Source of the DNA: Tenacibaculum sp. 1_MG-2023 | Lineage (GTDB): Bacteria > Bacteroidota > Bacteroidia > Flavobacteriales > Flavobacteriaceae | Direction: 5' to 3' | Length of the DNA: 64,000 nt | Assembly: GCF_030547425.1 (NCBI RefSeq) | Contig: NZ_JAUORH010000005.1 | Span: forward strand, 62,001-126,000 | Shown here: positions 46,661 to 56,431 of the stretch, piece after piece | How the letters are laid out: every line of letters begins with the position of its first letter | Numbering within the stretch: position 1 is the first letter of the stretch | The notes under the pieces: generated by a model | Seen by the model: only the letters and a program-made list of their open reading frames with translations | The model's database searches: none | What the model was told of the DNA's origin: nothing | Program-made: the position numbers and the translations under genes

Positions 46661-47383
46661 ATGGAAATAAATAACAACTCAATAGTAGCTAACATAGTTG
46701 CAAACAACTATAAAACAGCTACAATTTTTAAACTATATGGAATTGATTTTTGTTGCAATGGTAATAGAACTATTCAGGAAGTTTCAATGAAAAAAAATAT
46801 TATTCCAGATACGTTAATCAATAAACTAATTCGTATTGATAAGGGTTCAAAATCAAATAACGATTATCAAAACTGGTCGTTAGATTTTTTGTGTGATTAC
46901 ATCTACCAAAATCACCATGTATATGTAGAAAAACAAATTCCTGAAGTTTTAGAATACCTAACTAAAATAGCTAAGGTACATGGTAACAATCATACTGAGC
47001 TACATGAAGTTTTACGGCTTTTTAAAAAAAGTGCAGGTGAACTAACAACTCACATGAAAAAAGAGGAACTTATTTTATTTCCTTTTATTAAAAAGTTAGT
47101 CACGGCTAGTAATACGAACACTCCTCTTTCTCCTCCCACATTTGGCACGGTAGAAAACCCTATTAATATGATGCATACTGAGCATGATAATGAAGGGGAT
47201 AGATTTAGAATCATTTCAAAACTTACTAATAACTACACTCCTCCTGCTGATGCCTGCAACACTTATAAAGTTGCTTTAGCTATGTTACAAGAGTTTGAAG
47301 AAGATTTACACAAACACATTCATTTAGAAAACAACATTCTATTTAAAAAAGCAATCAAATTAGAAAATCAATTAAATAACTAA
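46661..47383 (+). CDS. ric: Iron-sulfur cluster repair di-iron protein (RIC/ScdA/YtfE)
   Basis: 240 residues. The N-terminal ScdA_N domain has YGIDFCCNGNRTIQE (double cysteine), followed by a hemerythrin-like four-helix bundle with iron histidines and glutamates in YQNHHVYVEKQIPE, HGNNHTELHEV, HMKKEELILFP, MHTEHDNEGD and DLHKHIHLENN. It repairs Fe-S clusters damaged by nitric oxide. Lies between the Rrf2 regulator and norZ, 2 bp from the latter. Confidence 0.95.
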   Translation: MEINNNSIVANIVANNYKTATIFKLYGIDFCCNGNRTIQEVSMKKNIIPDTLINKLIRIDKGSKSNNDYQNWSLDFLCDYIYQNHHVYVEKQIPEVLEYLTKIAKVHGNNHTELHEVLRLFKKSAGELTTHMKKEELILFPFIKKLVTASNTNTPLSPPTFGTVENPINMMHTEHDNEGDRFRIISKLTNNYTPPADACNTYKVALAMLQEFEEDLHKHIHLENNILFKKAIKLENQLNN

Positions 47384-47385
47384 CA

Positions 47386-49605
47386 ATGAGAAAAATTTGG
47401 ACTGGATTTATTGCAGTAGTCGTATTATCATTTATTGCATTAATATGGGTAGGTACAGAAGTTTACCAAACCCAACCCCCTATACCTGAAACAGTAAAAG
47501 TTAACGGAAGTAACGAAACTATATACACTAAAAAAGATATTCAAGATGGACAAAATATATGGGAATCTATTGGAGGAATGGAAGTGGGTTCTATTTGGGG
47601 ACACGGAAGTTATGTAGCTCCAGACTGGACAGCCGATTGGATTCATAAAGAAGCAGTTTACTTATTAAACTATTGGTCAAAAAGAGATTTTAATATTGAT
47701 TATGACGCTTTAGATGAAGAAAATAAAGCTGCTCTAAAAGCTCGATTGGTAAAAGATATTAGAACCAATACGTTTAATGAAAAAGACCAATCAATAACTA
47801 TTTCAAAAGAACGAAAAGAAGCTATTGTAGCAAACTCAGCACATTACACAAACATCTTTTCGAAAGGTCATGAAAAATATGCCATTCCAGAAGGCGCCTT
47901 AACCGATATTGAAAAACTACGAAAACTAAATGCTTTCTTATTCTGGACCTCTTGGGCAGCAAGTACAGAAAGACCTGGAAAAGATTACACCTATACTTCT
48001 AACTGGCCACATGAGCCGTTAATTAATAATACGATTACTCCCGATTCACAACTTTGGTCAGGGTTCTCTATAATTTTATTACTACTATTTATTGGAGTGT
48101 TAACTTATTATTACATCCGAAACCATGAAAAAGGAGAAGCAGTAACAAACCCAAACAAAGATCCTTTACTCGACTTAAAGCTATTTAGGTCTCAAAAAGC
48201 AGTATTGAAGTACTTTTTAGTTATTTCCCTACTTATTGTATTACAAGTTGTTTTGGGAATTGTTACTGTACATTACACAGTAGAAGGGCATGCATTCTTC
48301 GGATTTAATTTATCTGAATATCTTCCGTATTCAATCTCAAGAACATGGCATACGCAACTTGCTGTATTTTGGATTGCTGCTACTTGGTTAGCTACAGGAT
48401 TATTCTTAGCGCCAATAATCAGTGGTAAAGAAATGAAGTACCAAGTTTTCGGTATCAACTTCTTATTTGTAGCCTTATTAATAATTGTCTTAGGTTCAAT
48501 GTTAGGAGAATGGTTAGGTGTACATCAGTTTTTAGATTTAACTACCAACTTCTTCTTTGGCCACCAGGGATACGAATACATGGATTTAGGTAGATTCTGG
48601 CAAATATTCTTAGGTATTGGTTTAATATTATGGGTAGTTATGGTTGGTAGACATGTGTGGTATGGTATCCGTAAAAAAGACGATTCTAAACATTTACTTT
48701 CTATCCTATTAATAGCTGTAATTGCTATTGGTATGTTCTTTTTCTCAGGATTAATGTATGGAGAAAACAGCTCATTACCAGTAATTAATTATTGGAGGTG
48801 GTGGCTCGTACACTTATGGGTAGAAGGTTTCTTTGAGGTATTTGCTACCGTAGTTATTGCTTATATCTTTTCTCGAATGAAAGTTATTTCAACCAAAACA
48901 GCAGGAAAAACAGCGATAGCCTCAGCAACAATTTTCTTAGCAGGTGGTATCATTGGTACCTTACACCACTTATATTATTCAGGAACACCGGTGCAAGCCA
49001 TTGCCTTAGGAGCTACGTTTAGTGCTTTGGAAGTGGTACCGCTTACCTTAATGGGATTTGAAATTAGAGAAAACTGGAATTTGTTGAAAAAGAATGCTTG
49101 GATTCAACGTTATAAATGGCCTATCTTTTTCTTTATTGCTGTTGCTTTTTGGAACATGGTAGGGGCTGGTGTATTCGGGTTCTTAATCAACCCTCCTATT
49201 GCACTATACTACATTCAAGGGTTAAATACTACTGCAGTACATGCACACACTGCCTTGTTTGGAGTATATGGAATGTTAGGTATGGGCTTTATTTTAATTT
49301 GTTTACGTCTATATTCAAACATTGCTTGGAACGAAAAATTGGTAAAAAATGCATTTTGGTTCTTAAATATTGGATTGATATTAATGGTCGTATTAAGCTT
49401 ATTACCAGTTGGTATAATTCAAGCATACACCTCAATAACCAAAGGATATTCTTTTGCTAGAGATCCAGAGTTATTATACAATCCAACAGTACAAACCTTA
49501 AAATGGATGCGAATGATAGGAGATATTGTATTCTCTTTAGGTATTGTATGTTTCTGCTGGTTTGTGGTAAAAACAACGATTAATGCTATAAAACAAAAAT
49601 CGTAA
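47386..49605 (+). CDS. norZ: Nitric-oxide reductase, quinol-dependent single-subunit type
   Basis: 739 residues with about fourteen membrane helices. The N-terminal periplasmic extension (GQNIWESIGGMEVGSIWGHGSYVAPDWTADW) is typical of quinol-oxidising qNor. The catalytic part has heme and FeB histidines in SRTWHTQLAVFWIA, LWVEGFFEV, HHLYYSG and VHAHTALFGVYG, with the glutamates of the NorB active site. It reduces two NO to N2O at the inner membrane, detoxifying NO. Operon with ric and the Rrf2 regulator; ends at a strong terminator. Confidence 0.95.
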   Translation: MRKIWTGFIAVVVLSFIALIWVGTEVYQTQPPIPETVKVNGSNETIYTKKDIQDGQNIWESIGGMEVGSIWGHGSYVAPDWTADWIHKEAVYLLNYWSKRDFNIDYDALDEENKAALKARLVKDIRTNTFNEKDQSITISKERKEAIVANSAHYTNIFSKGHEKYAIPEGALTDIEKLRKLNAFLFWTSWAASTERPGKDYTYTSNWPHEPLINNTITPDSQLWSGFSIILLLLFIGVLTYYYIRNHEKGEAVTNPNKDPLLDLKLFRSQKAVLKYFLVISLLIVLQVVLGIVTVHYTVEGHAFFGFNLSEYLPYSISRTWHTQLAVFWIAATWLATGLFLAPIISGKEMKYQVFGINFLFVALLIIVLGSMLGEWLGVHQFLDLTTNFFFGHQGYEYMDLGRFWQIFLGIGLILWVVMVGRHVWYGIRKKDDSKHLLSILLIAVIAIGMFFFSGLMYGENSSLPVINYWRWWLVHLWVEGFFEVFATVVIAYIFSRMKVISTKTAGKTAIASATIFLAGGIIGTLHHLYYSGTPVQAIALGATFSALEVVPLTLMGFEIRENWNLLKKNAWIQRYKWPIFFFIAVAFWNMVGAGVFGFLINPPIALYYIQGLNTTAVHAHTALFGVYGMLGMGFILICLRLYSNIAWNEKLVKNAFWFLNIGLILMVVLSLLPVGIIQAYTSITKGYSFARDPELLYNPTVQTLKWMRMIGDIVFSLGIVCFCWFVVKTTINAIKQKS

Positions 49606-49622
49606 CACTTCTTTATTTTTAT

Positions 49623-49659
49623 AAAAAGTCTGTGTAATTATTTTTACACAGACTTTTTA
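49623..49659 (+). terminator. Terminator of the NO operon
   Basis: AAAAAGTCTGTGTAA-TTATTT-TTACACAGACTTTTT, a 15-bp perfect stem 17 bp after norZ. Confidence 0.9.
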
Positions 49660-49721
49660 TCTTCACAAAGATGTTATCTAAAATATCTTTAAAAAACAAT
49701 CCGTTAAGTTAATATCAAACT

Positions 49722-49806
49722 GTCATTACAAATGGATACTGAGCAAAGTCAAAGTGGAATCCGTCGATTAGTAAATGGCTTCACTAATGTTTCCACTCTA
49801 CCCTAT
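49722..49806. repeat. Repeat-family remnant
   Basis: ACTGTCATTAC...GGATACTGAGCAAAGTCAAAGTGGAA resembles the segment after hairpin B in the other repeat regions (GGACACTGAGCGAAGTCGAAGTGGAA). A degraded fragment ahead of the MtfA-like gene. Confidence 0.55.
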
Positions 49807-49853
49807 TTTTATATATTTGAAAAAAATTACTGGTTGTCGCAACTCTATTTTAA

Positions 49854-50723
49854 ATGACTTATCTATCTATAATTATAATCGTAGGTATTTTTCTTGTATT
49901 CAAAAAAAATATCTCAGCACCTCAATGGAAACAACCTACAACTCACTTTCCTAACAAATGGAAAATTAGTTTAACTAAAAAAGTTGCTTTTTACAACGCA
50001 CTTACTCCTGATAAAAAAGAATTGTTCGAGTTCAAGGTTTTTGAATTTTTATTAAATCATGACGTTGTTGGTGTTGACGTTACGATTACAATTACGGACA
50101 AACTACTTATAGCTTCCAGTGCTGTAATTCCTATTTTTAATTTTCCTGAATGGCGCTACCCCAACATCAAAGAAATCATTTTATATCCTGCCATGTTTAA
50201 CGAACATTTTGAAACAGAAGGAAACAACCGAAGAATTTTAGGAATGGTAGGTAACGGGTATTTAGAAGGAAAAATGATTTTATCTAAACCTGCTTTACAT
50301 CTAGGTTTTGAAAATGAAACCGATAAAAAGAATACTGCCATCCACGAATTTGTGCATTTAATTGATAAACTAGATGGAAATATTGACGGAATTCCACATG
50401 TATTATTAGAAAAACAATACAGCATTCCTTGGGTAGACTTAATCAACAAAAAGATTGAAGAAATATACAACGATGCTTCTGATATCAATCCGTATGGAGG
50501 AACTAACAAAGCGGAGTTTTTCTCGGTAGCAAGCGAATACTTTTTTGAACGCCCAAAGTTATTAGCTAGAAAACACCCTGACCTTTATGAATTGCTAGAA
50601 CAAATTTTTAAGCAAGATATGGATGACATGAATCTACATTTAAAACGTCTTGATATTTCCAGAAACGATCCTTGTCCTTGTGATAGCGGAGTGAAATACA
50701 AAAAGTGTTGTGGGGTGAACTAA
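49854..50723 (+). CDS. MtfA-like zinc metallopeptidase with SEC-C tail
   Basis: 289 residues: one N-terminal membrane helix (LSIIIIVGIFLVF), an M90/MtfA peptidase domain with the zinc site HEFVH (about residue 163) and downstream glutamate in NKAEFFSVASEYFFE, and a C-terminal SEC-C zinc motif (NDPCPCDSGVKYKKCCG). MtfA in enterobacteria is a peptidase tied to the glucose-PTS regulator Mlc, which is not expected here, so the target is unknown. The added SEC-C motif suggests binding to a partner protein. Confidence 0.9.
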   Translation: MTYLSIIIIVGIFLVFKKNISAPQWKQPTTHFPNKWKISLTKKVAFYNALTPDKKELFEFKVFEFLLNHDVVGVDVTITITDKLLIASSAVIPIFNFPEWRYPNIKEIILYPAMFNEHFETEGNNRRILGMVGNGYLEGKMILSKPALHLGFENETDKKNTAIHEFVHLIDKLDGNIDGIPHVLLEKQYSIPWVDLINKKIEEIYNDASDINPYGGTNKAEFFSVASEYFFERPKLLARKHPDLYELLEQIFKQDMDDMNLHLKRLDISRNDPCPCDSGVKYKKCCGVN

Positions 50724-50734
50724 CCCTCTCCTAT

Positions 50735-50860
50735 ACTTTTCATTTCGAAGAAGGTACGAGTGAGAAATTGTAAGGTTCAGCGTAGTTAAATCTCACAAAG
50801 TGAGTAACTCCTGTTCTTACTATTTTTTAGTCTCATACTCCTTCAATTGGACAGAGACCA
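50735..50860. repeat. Repeat-family remnant
   Basis: CATTTCGAAGAAGG...GAGAAATTG and later CTCATACTCCTTCAATTGGACAG form a decayed copy of hairpin A. The remainder of the gap to the next gene shows nothing further. Confidence 0.5.
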
Positions 50861-50956
50861 ATAAACACCTCTTCGGAAATCCACATTTTTTTCTGCATAT
50901 TTCTCCTTTTAAATCATTGTTCTAATAGATAATTTTGCCTGTATAAAACATGAATT

Positions 50957-51232
50957 ATGGAAGAAGTAGTTTTTAAAGCCTTATTAACTGAAACTAAATT
51001 TAATAGAATAGACAATTTTATTCAAGAAATAATTAACAACAATCAAAATAACGGAGCTACCTACGAGTCAGTGAGAGAATCTATTATAAAATTGGTTTTA
51101 TATCGATTTATTAAAATAGACACAACTGCTTCTACAGATTGTATTTTACGAGAGAATAATTTTTATCAAGCTCGTGAACTAGGTAGTGTGAGTTCTTGGT
51201 TAGAAAAAAGACGTACTTACGAGTATTCTTAA
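50957..51232 (+). CDS. Hypothetical protein (91 aa)
   Basis: Unrecognised 91-residue protein, mostly helical in appearance (FNRIDNFIQEIINNNQNNG, YESVRESIIKLVLYRFI) with one cysteine. No signal peptide or membrane segment. It sits between two repeat-derived stretches, with no gene close on either side on its strand, so no context helps. It could be strain-specific. Confidence 0.5.
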   Translation: MEEVVFKALLTETKFNRIDNFIQEIINNNQNNGATYESVRESIIKLVLYRFIKIDTTASTDCILRENNFYQARELGSVSSWLEKRRTYEYS

Positions 51233-51607
51233 TAAGATTACTTACATACACTAAAGTCGAATTGGATAACAACCTAATCCAATTAATCTAAAACGGTCAT
51301 TTCGAAGAAGCGATTTTATGAGCGACTGAGAAATCTCATGAATCAGAATTACTCACAAACTACTACTTTCATTTTGTCTTGATACAAAACGAAACAAAAA
51401 ATCAAGACTTATTTTTCTTTTTTTGAATTCTACGTTGTATTCCGTATTCGAATCCAGACCGTAAACTCTTTGGATTCTCTTCTACTCCATAACCTTGAAT
51501 GCTAGCAAAATAAAAATAGGTCGATTTTTACTCATAAGCCTTCTCTACCCCCTCGCAATTACGGTAAAAACCATCCTTAGAAAGCAAGCCGAAAATTAAC
51601 AACAAAC

Positions 51608-51732
51608 TGTCACTTCGAGTGAAATTCACGAAATACAGTGAAGGGAATTTTGTATCGAGAAGTATTTGGTAGTAACAAGGTTCTCGATACTATTTTGTTC
51701 CTCTACGTTGCACAAAATCACTCGAACTGACA
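51608..51732. repeat. Hairpin B, copy 3
   Basis: 125-nt imperfect palindrome, same ends as copies 1 and 2 (TGTCACTTCGAGT ... TGACA). Confidence 0.8.
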
Positions 51733-52117
51733 TCTTAACGTCATTATGAACGGACACTGAGCGAAGTCGAAGTGGAAAGTGACGTAATCTCATGAATCTA
51801 AAACGGTCATTTCGAAGAAGCGATTTTATGAGCGACTGAGAAATCTCATGAAGCAGAGTTACTCACAAACATATACTTTCATTTTGTCTTGATACAAAAC
51901 GAAACAAAAAATCAAGATTTATTTTTCCTTTTTTGAATTCTACGTTGTATTCCATATTCGAATCCAGATCGTAAGCTCTTTGGACTCTCTTATACTCCAT
52001 AACCTTGAATGCTACTAAAATAAAAATAGGTCGGTCTTTACTCATACTCTTCTCTACCCCCTCGCAAAGACGATAATAAAACGTCCTCAGGAAGCAAGCC
52101 TAGAATTAACAACAAAC

Positions 52118-52242
52118 TCTCACTTTGAGTGAAATTCATTAAACATAATAAAAGGAGTTTTGTATCGAGAAGTATTTGATAACAACAAGCTTCTCGATAC
52201 TATTTTGTTCCACTACGTTGCACAAAATCACTCGAACTGACA
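52118..52242. repeat. Hairpin B, copy 4
   Basis: Diverged 125-nt copy (left arm TCTCACTTTGAGTG), exactly 510 bp after copy 3. Confidence 0.75.
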
Positions 52243-52805
52243 CCTTAACGTCATTATGAACGGACACTGAGCGAAGTCGAAGTGGAAAGTGACGTAATCT
52301 CATGAATCTAAAACGGTCATTTCGAAGAAGCGGTTTTATGAACGACTGAGAAATCTCATGAAGCAGAGTTACTCACAAACATATACTTTCATTTTGTCTT
52401 GATATAAAACGAAACAAAAAATCAAGACTTATTTTTCTTTTTTTGAATTCTACGTTGTATTCCGTATTCGAATCCAGACCGTAAACTCTTTGGATTCTCT
52501 TATACTCCATAACCTTGAATCCTAGCAAAATAAAAATAGGTCGGCGTTTATCCATACTCTTCTCCACCTCCTCGCAAAAACAAAAACCAACACACAACAA
52601 CTAACAAAATTCTAAAAACAAACATTTTTCTATTACGGTACGTATACTTTTAAAACTTATACAACAATACTAAATCTTATTTTTAACACACTTACCTCTT
52701 TTTTACGCTTTCTTATGGTTTTCCGTAGGGTAATTGTACGGGTTTTGTTATTTTAGGGCGTTTAAAATAACACAAAATTTCTTCCTTAATAAGGAAATAA
52801 AATAT

Positions 52806-55151
52806 ATGACACATACGAGCCACAATAAATTAGTATCGTTTATATGGTCTATTGCAGACGATTGTTTACGAGATGTTTATGTACGAGGAAAATATAGAGA
52901 TGTAATTTTACCAATGATCGTTTTACGTAGGTTAGATGTATTACTTGAACCTACAAAAGATGAAGTATTAGAGGAAAAACGATTTCAAAAAGAAGAATTG
53001 GGTTTTACGGAAGATGATGCAAACGGTTTAACTAAGGCTTCTGGCTATGTGTTTTACAATACCAGTAAATGGACGCTTCAAAAATTACATGATACAGCAA
53101 CCAATAGTCAACAATTATTACAAGCAAATTTTGAAGAGTACTTGCTTGGTTTTAGTAGTAATGTGCGTGAAATTATAACGAAGTTCAACTTAAAAGCACA
53201 AATACGCCATATGGCGAATAAAGATGTGTTGTTGGATGTACTTGAAAAGTTTACCTCACCACATATTAATTTAACTCCTTTTGAAAAGCAAGATCCTGAT
53301 GGAAGAAAATTACCGCCCCTAACAAATTTAGGAATGGGATATGTTTTTGAGGAATTAATACGCAAGTTTAATGAAGAAAACAATGAAGAAGCCGGTGAAC
53401 ACTTTACTCCAAGAGAGGTAATTGATTTAATGACGCATTTAGTTTTTGATCCAATTAAAAATGAATTACCTCCCTTAATGACTATTTACGACCCAGCTTG
53501 TGGTAGTGGTGGTATGCTAACCGAATCGCAAAACTTTATAAAAGATCCTGACGGAGAAATTAAAGCAAAGGGGGATGTTTATTTATTCGGAAAAGAAATT
53601 AACGATGAAACCTACGCTATTTGTAAGTCGGATATGATGATTAAAGGGAACAATCCTGAAAACATTCGTGTAGGCTCTACCTTATCTACCGATGAGTTTG
53701 CGGGAAAGTACTTTGATTTTATGTTGTCGAATCCTCCTTATGGGAAATCATGGGCTTCGGATGTAAAATATATTAAAGACGGAAAAGATGTTATCGATCC
53801 TCGTTTCATTATCAATCTAACAAATTATTGGGGAGAACTCGAAACAGTAGATGCAACACCAAGAAGTTCGGACGGACAACTCTTGTTTTTAATGGAAATG
53901 GTAAATAAAATGAAACCATTGCATGAAAGCGGTTTAGGTTCACGTATTGCTTCGGTACATAACGGTTCTAGCTTATTCACAGGAGATGCCGGCGGAGGAG
54001 AAAGTAACATACGCCGTTATATTATAGAAAACGATTTGTTAGATTGTATTATACAATTACCCAACAACTTATTTTATAATACAGGAATTACCACTTATAT
54101 ATGGATGCTGACTAACAACAAACCTTCACACAGAAAAGGAAAGGTTTTGTTAATTGATGCTTCTCAACAATTTCAAAAGCTCCGTAAAAACTTAGGAAAT
54201 AAAAACTGTGAATTAACTGCCGAACATATTCAGCAAATTATGAACGCCTATGAGGCATTTCAAAATGTAGCGGCAGTGGAAGATACTGATTTGGCAGTGC
54301 AAGTGTTTAACAATACTGATTTTGGCTATTATAAAGCAACTATTGAACGCCCAGCACGTTTAAACGCTCAATTTACTGAAGGACGTATAGCAACCTTGCG
54401 TTTCGATAAAACCTTAAACGCACCAATGGCATGGGCATATGAAACCTATGGAGACAAGGTATATACAGACTTGGCGTCATTAGAAGAACCGATATTGGCG
54501 TGGTGTGAAGCGCAAGATATCAACTTATCAAGCGCTTACCGTAAAAAGTTAAGCAACCCAAAAACATGGAATAAACATTTAAGCTTAGTTAAGGGCGCTC
54601 AAGAATTATTTAGGCATATTGGTAATGCATTGTATACCGATTTTAATGTGTTTAAAAAAGAGGTAGATGCCGTGTGTAAAACTAAAGACATCATACTAAG
54701 CGCCAGTGAAAAGAAAACCATTTTACAGGCAGTAAGTTGGTATGATGAAGCCGCGGAAAAGGTGATAAAGAAACGACAAAAGTTTACACCTAAGCAATTA
54801 GAAGAGCTTCTAGTACGATTAGGGTGTGCAAAAGAAAATTTAGCTGACTTTGGTTATTATGCTACAGAAAAAGCCAATGAATATATTATTTACGAAACCC
54901 AAAGTGATTTACGTGATTATGAAAACATACCGCTAAACGACACCATACATAATTACTTTACAAAGGAAGTACAACCGCATGTTGCTGAAGCTTGGGTAGC
55001 TATAGAAAAAACCAAAATTGGTTATGAAATTAGCTTTAATAAGTATTTTTATAAGCACAAGCCTTTGCGAAGTATAGAAGAAGTTACAGCTGATATTTTA
55101 GCTTTAGAAACACAAAGTGATGGTTTAATTGCTAATATTTTAAAGTTTTAA
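52806..55151 (+). CDS. hsdM: Type I restriction-modification methyltransferase subunit
   Basis: 781 residues. HsdM_N helical domain (SFIWSIADDCLRDVY...), then the N6-adenine methyltransferase core with SAM motif DPACGSGG (229-236) and catalytic NPPY (309-312), and a long C-terminal extension. It methylates adenine in the host target and pairs with HsdS. The start MTHTSHNKLVSFIWS is chosen over one 24 codons upstream because HsdM homologues begin here. First gene of hsdM-hsdS-DUF262-DUF262-hsdR, with gaps of 4 to 28 bp throughout. Confidence 0.95.
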   Translation: MTHTSHNKLVSFIWSIADDCLRDVYVRGKYRDVILPMIVLRRLDVLLEPTKDEVLEEKRFQKEELGFTEDDANGLTKASGYVFYNTSKWTLQKLHDTATNSQQLLQANFEEYLLGFSSNVREIITKFNLKAQIRHMANKDVLLDVLEKFTSPHINLTPFEKQDPDGRKLPPLTNLGMGYVFEELIRKFNEENNEEAGEHFTPREVIDLMTHLVFDPIKNELPPLMTIYDPACGSGGMLTESQNFIKDPDGEIKAKGDVYLFGKEINDETYAICKSDMMIKGNNPENIRVGSTLSTDEFAGKYFDFMLSNPPYGKSWASDVKYIKDGKDVIDPRFIINLTNYWGELETVDATPRSSDGQLLFLMEMVNKMKPLHESGLGSRIASVHNGSSLFTGDAGGGESNIRRYIIENDLLDCIIQLPNNLFYNTGITTYIWMLTNNKPSHRKGKVLLIDASQQFQKLRKNLGNKNCELTAEHIQQIMNAYEAFQNVAAVEDTDLAVQVFNNTDFGYYKATIERPARLNAQFTEGRIATLRFDKTLNAPMAWAYETYGDKVYTDLASLEEPILAWCEAQDINLSSAYRKKLSNPKTWNKHLSLVKGAQELFRHIGNALYTDFNVFKKEVDAVCKTKDIILSASEKKTILQAVSWYDEAAEKVIKKRQKFTPKQLEELLVRLGCAKENLADFGYYATEKANEYIIYETQSDLRDYENIPLNDTIHNYFTKEVQPHVAEAWVAIEKTKIGYEISFNKYFYKHKPLRSIEEVTADILALETQSDGLIANILKF

Positions 55152-55155
55152 AAAG

Positions 55156-56403
55156 ATGGAAGCAGTTAAAAAACGATTAAACGAAAATAGCTTACAGCGT
55201 TATCCATCTTATAAAGATTCTGGGGTAGAATGGTTGGGAGAAATTCCTGAACATTGGGAGTTAAAACGTTTTAAACATCTTTTTAAAGAGAAGAAAATAA
55301 CTCACAATATTGAATTAAACTCAGGCTCTATTAGTTTTGGTAAAGTCGTTTATAAAGATGACGAAAAGGTTCCTTTAGCAACGAAAAAATCTTATCAGGT
55401 TTTAAATAAAGGCGAATTTTTAATAAATCCTTTAAATTTAAATTATGATTTAATTAGTCTTAGAATAGCTTTATCGGATAAAGATGTTGTTGTAAGTTCT
55501 GGTTACATTATAGTACAAAACGCTATAGAAATCTCAAAATCATATTTTAAGTGGTTATTACATATTTTTGATATTGCTTATATGAAAACCTTAGGTTCAG
55601 GGGTGAGACAAACATTAAGTTTTACACACATAGCTAATTCAGAGTTAGTATTCCTTCCAATCCAAGAACAAACAGCCATCGCTACTTTTTTAGACGATAA
55701 AACTCAAAAAATACAAGAAGCAATTAAGATAAAAGAGCAACAAATTGCTTTATTAAAAGAGCGTAAACAAATACTCATACACAAAGCCGTAACTCGTGGT
55801 TTAGATGATAGCGTTCCTCTAAAAGATAGTGGCGTAGATTGGATTGGTAAAATTCCTGAGCATTGGGAGGTGAAGAGATTTAAATTTACATGTGATATAA
55901 CTACAGGATCTAAAAATACAGAGGATAAAGTAGAAAACGGGAAATACCCCTTTTACGTAAGATCGCAAACTCCTGAAAAAATTAATACTTATACTTTTGA
56001 TGGAGAAGCAATTTTGACTGCAGGAGATGGCGCGGGTGTAGGTAAAGTATTTCATTATATAAATGGAAAGTTTGATTACCACCAAAGGGTATATAAGTTT
56101 AGTAGTTTTCGAATGGTACATGGAAAATTTCTATTTTATTATTTAAGAAGTGAATTTTTTAATGTTGCTTTAAATGGAGAAGCTAAATCAACAGTTGATA
56201 GTTTAAGATTACCATTAATTCAGAACTTTATGGTAACTATACCTCATTATTCCGAACAAAAGAGGATTCTTGAGTTTATTGATAGTAAATCAGAAAAAAT
56301 AAATAAAACCATTAGTTTAAAACAAGAAGAAATAGAAAAGTTAAAAGAATACAAAAGCAGTTTAATAAATAGTGTGGTAACGGGTAAGGTGAAGGTGTGT
56401 TAA
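55156..56403 (+). CDS. hsdS: Type I restriction-modification specificity subunit
   Basis: 415 residues with two target-recognition domains, each opened by a near-identical segment: YKDSGVEWLGEIPEHWELKR (about residue 20) and LKDSGVDWIGKIPEHWEVKR (about 222). Each ends in a coiled-coil spacer (TQKIQEAIKIKEQQIALLKERK; SEKINKTISLKQEEIEKLKEYK). HsdS reads the bipartite DNA target for the methylase and nuclease. The duplicated segments are also repeated at DNA level and could support domain shuffling. Starts 4 bp after hsdM. Confidence 0.95.
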   Translation: MEAVKKRLNENSLQRYPSYKDSGVEWLGEIPEHWELKRFKHLFKEKKITHNIELNSGSISFGKVVYKDDEKVPLATKKSYQVLNKGEFLINPLNLNYDLISLRIALSDKDVVVSSGYIIVQNAIEISKSYFKWLLHIFDIAYMKTLGSGVRQTLSFTHIANSELVFLPIQEQTAIATFLDDKTQKIQEAIKIKEQQIALLKERKQILIHKAVTRGLDDSVPLKDSGVDWIGKIPEHWEVKRFKFTCDITTGSKNTEDKVENGKYPFYVRSQTPEKINTYTFDGEAILTAGDGAGVGKVFHYINGKFDYHQRVYKFSSFRMVHGKFLFYYLRSEFFNVALNGEAKSTVDSLRLPLIQNFMVTIPHYSEQKRILEFIDSKSEKINKTISLKQEEIEKLKEYKSSLINSVVTGKVKVC

Positions 56404-56431
56404 TGTAATAAAAATATAAGAAGAAAAAGAA

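Larger units (their letters stand above)
51289..52600. repeat. Repeat region 2: tandem 510-bp repeat upstream of the restriction island
   Basis: AAACGGTCAT occurs at 51291, 51801 and 52311, exactly 510 bp apart, giving two full units and a third cut off near 52600. Each unit is the 327-bp unit of repeat region 1 plus a 183-bp module (from about AAACAAAAAATCAAGAC to ATAATAAAACG). The units differ by scattered substitutions but show no net length change. No gene is supported here; between 52600 and hsdM only AT-rich sequence and the hsdM promoter region are seen. Confidence 0.9.

Noticed and set aside
51863..52045. Open frame on the minus strand inside repeat region 2 (60 codons), and its sister frame at 52373-52600
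   Set aside because: Both come from the 183-bp repeat module. The equivalent frame in the first copy is broken by a TAG, and the repeats behave as non-coding hairpin elements.
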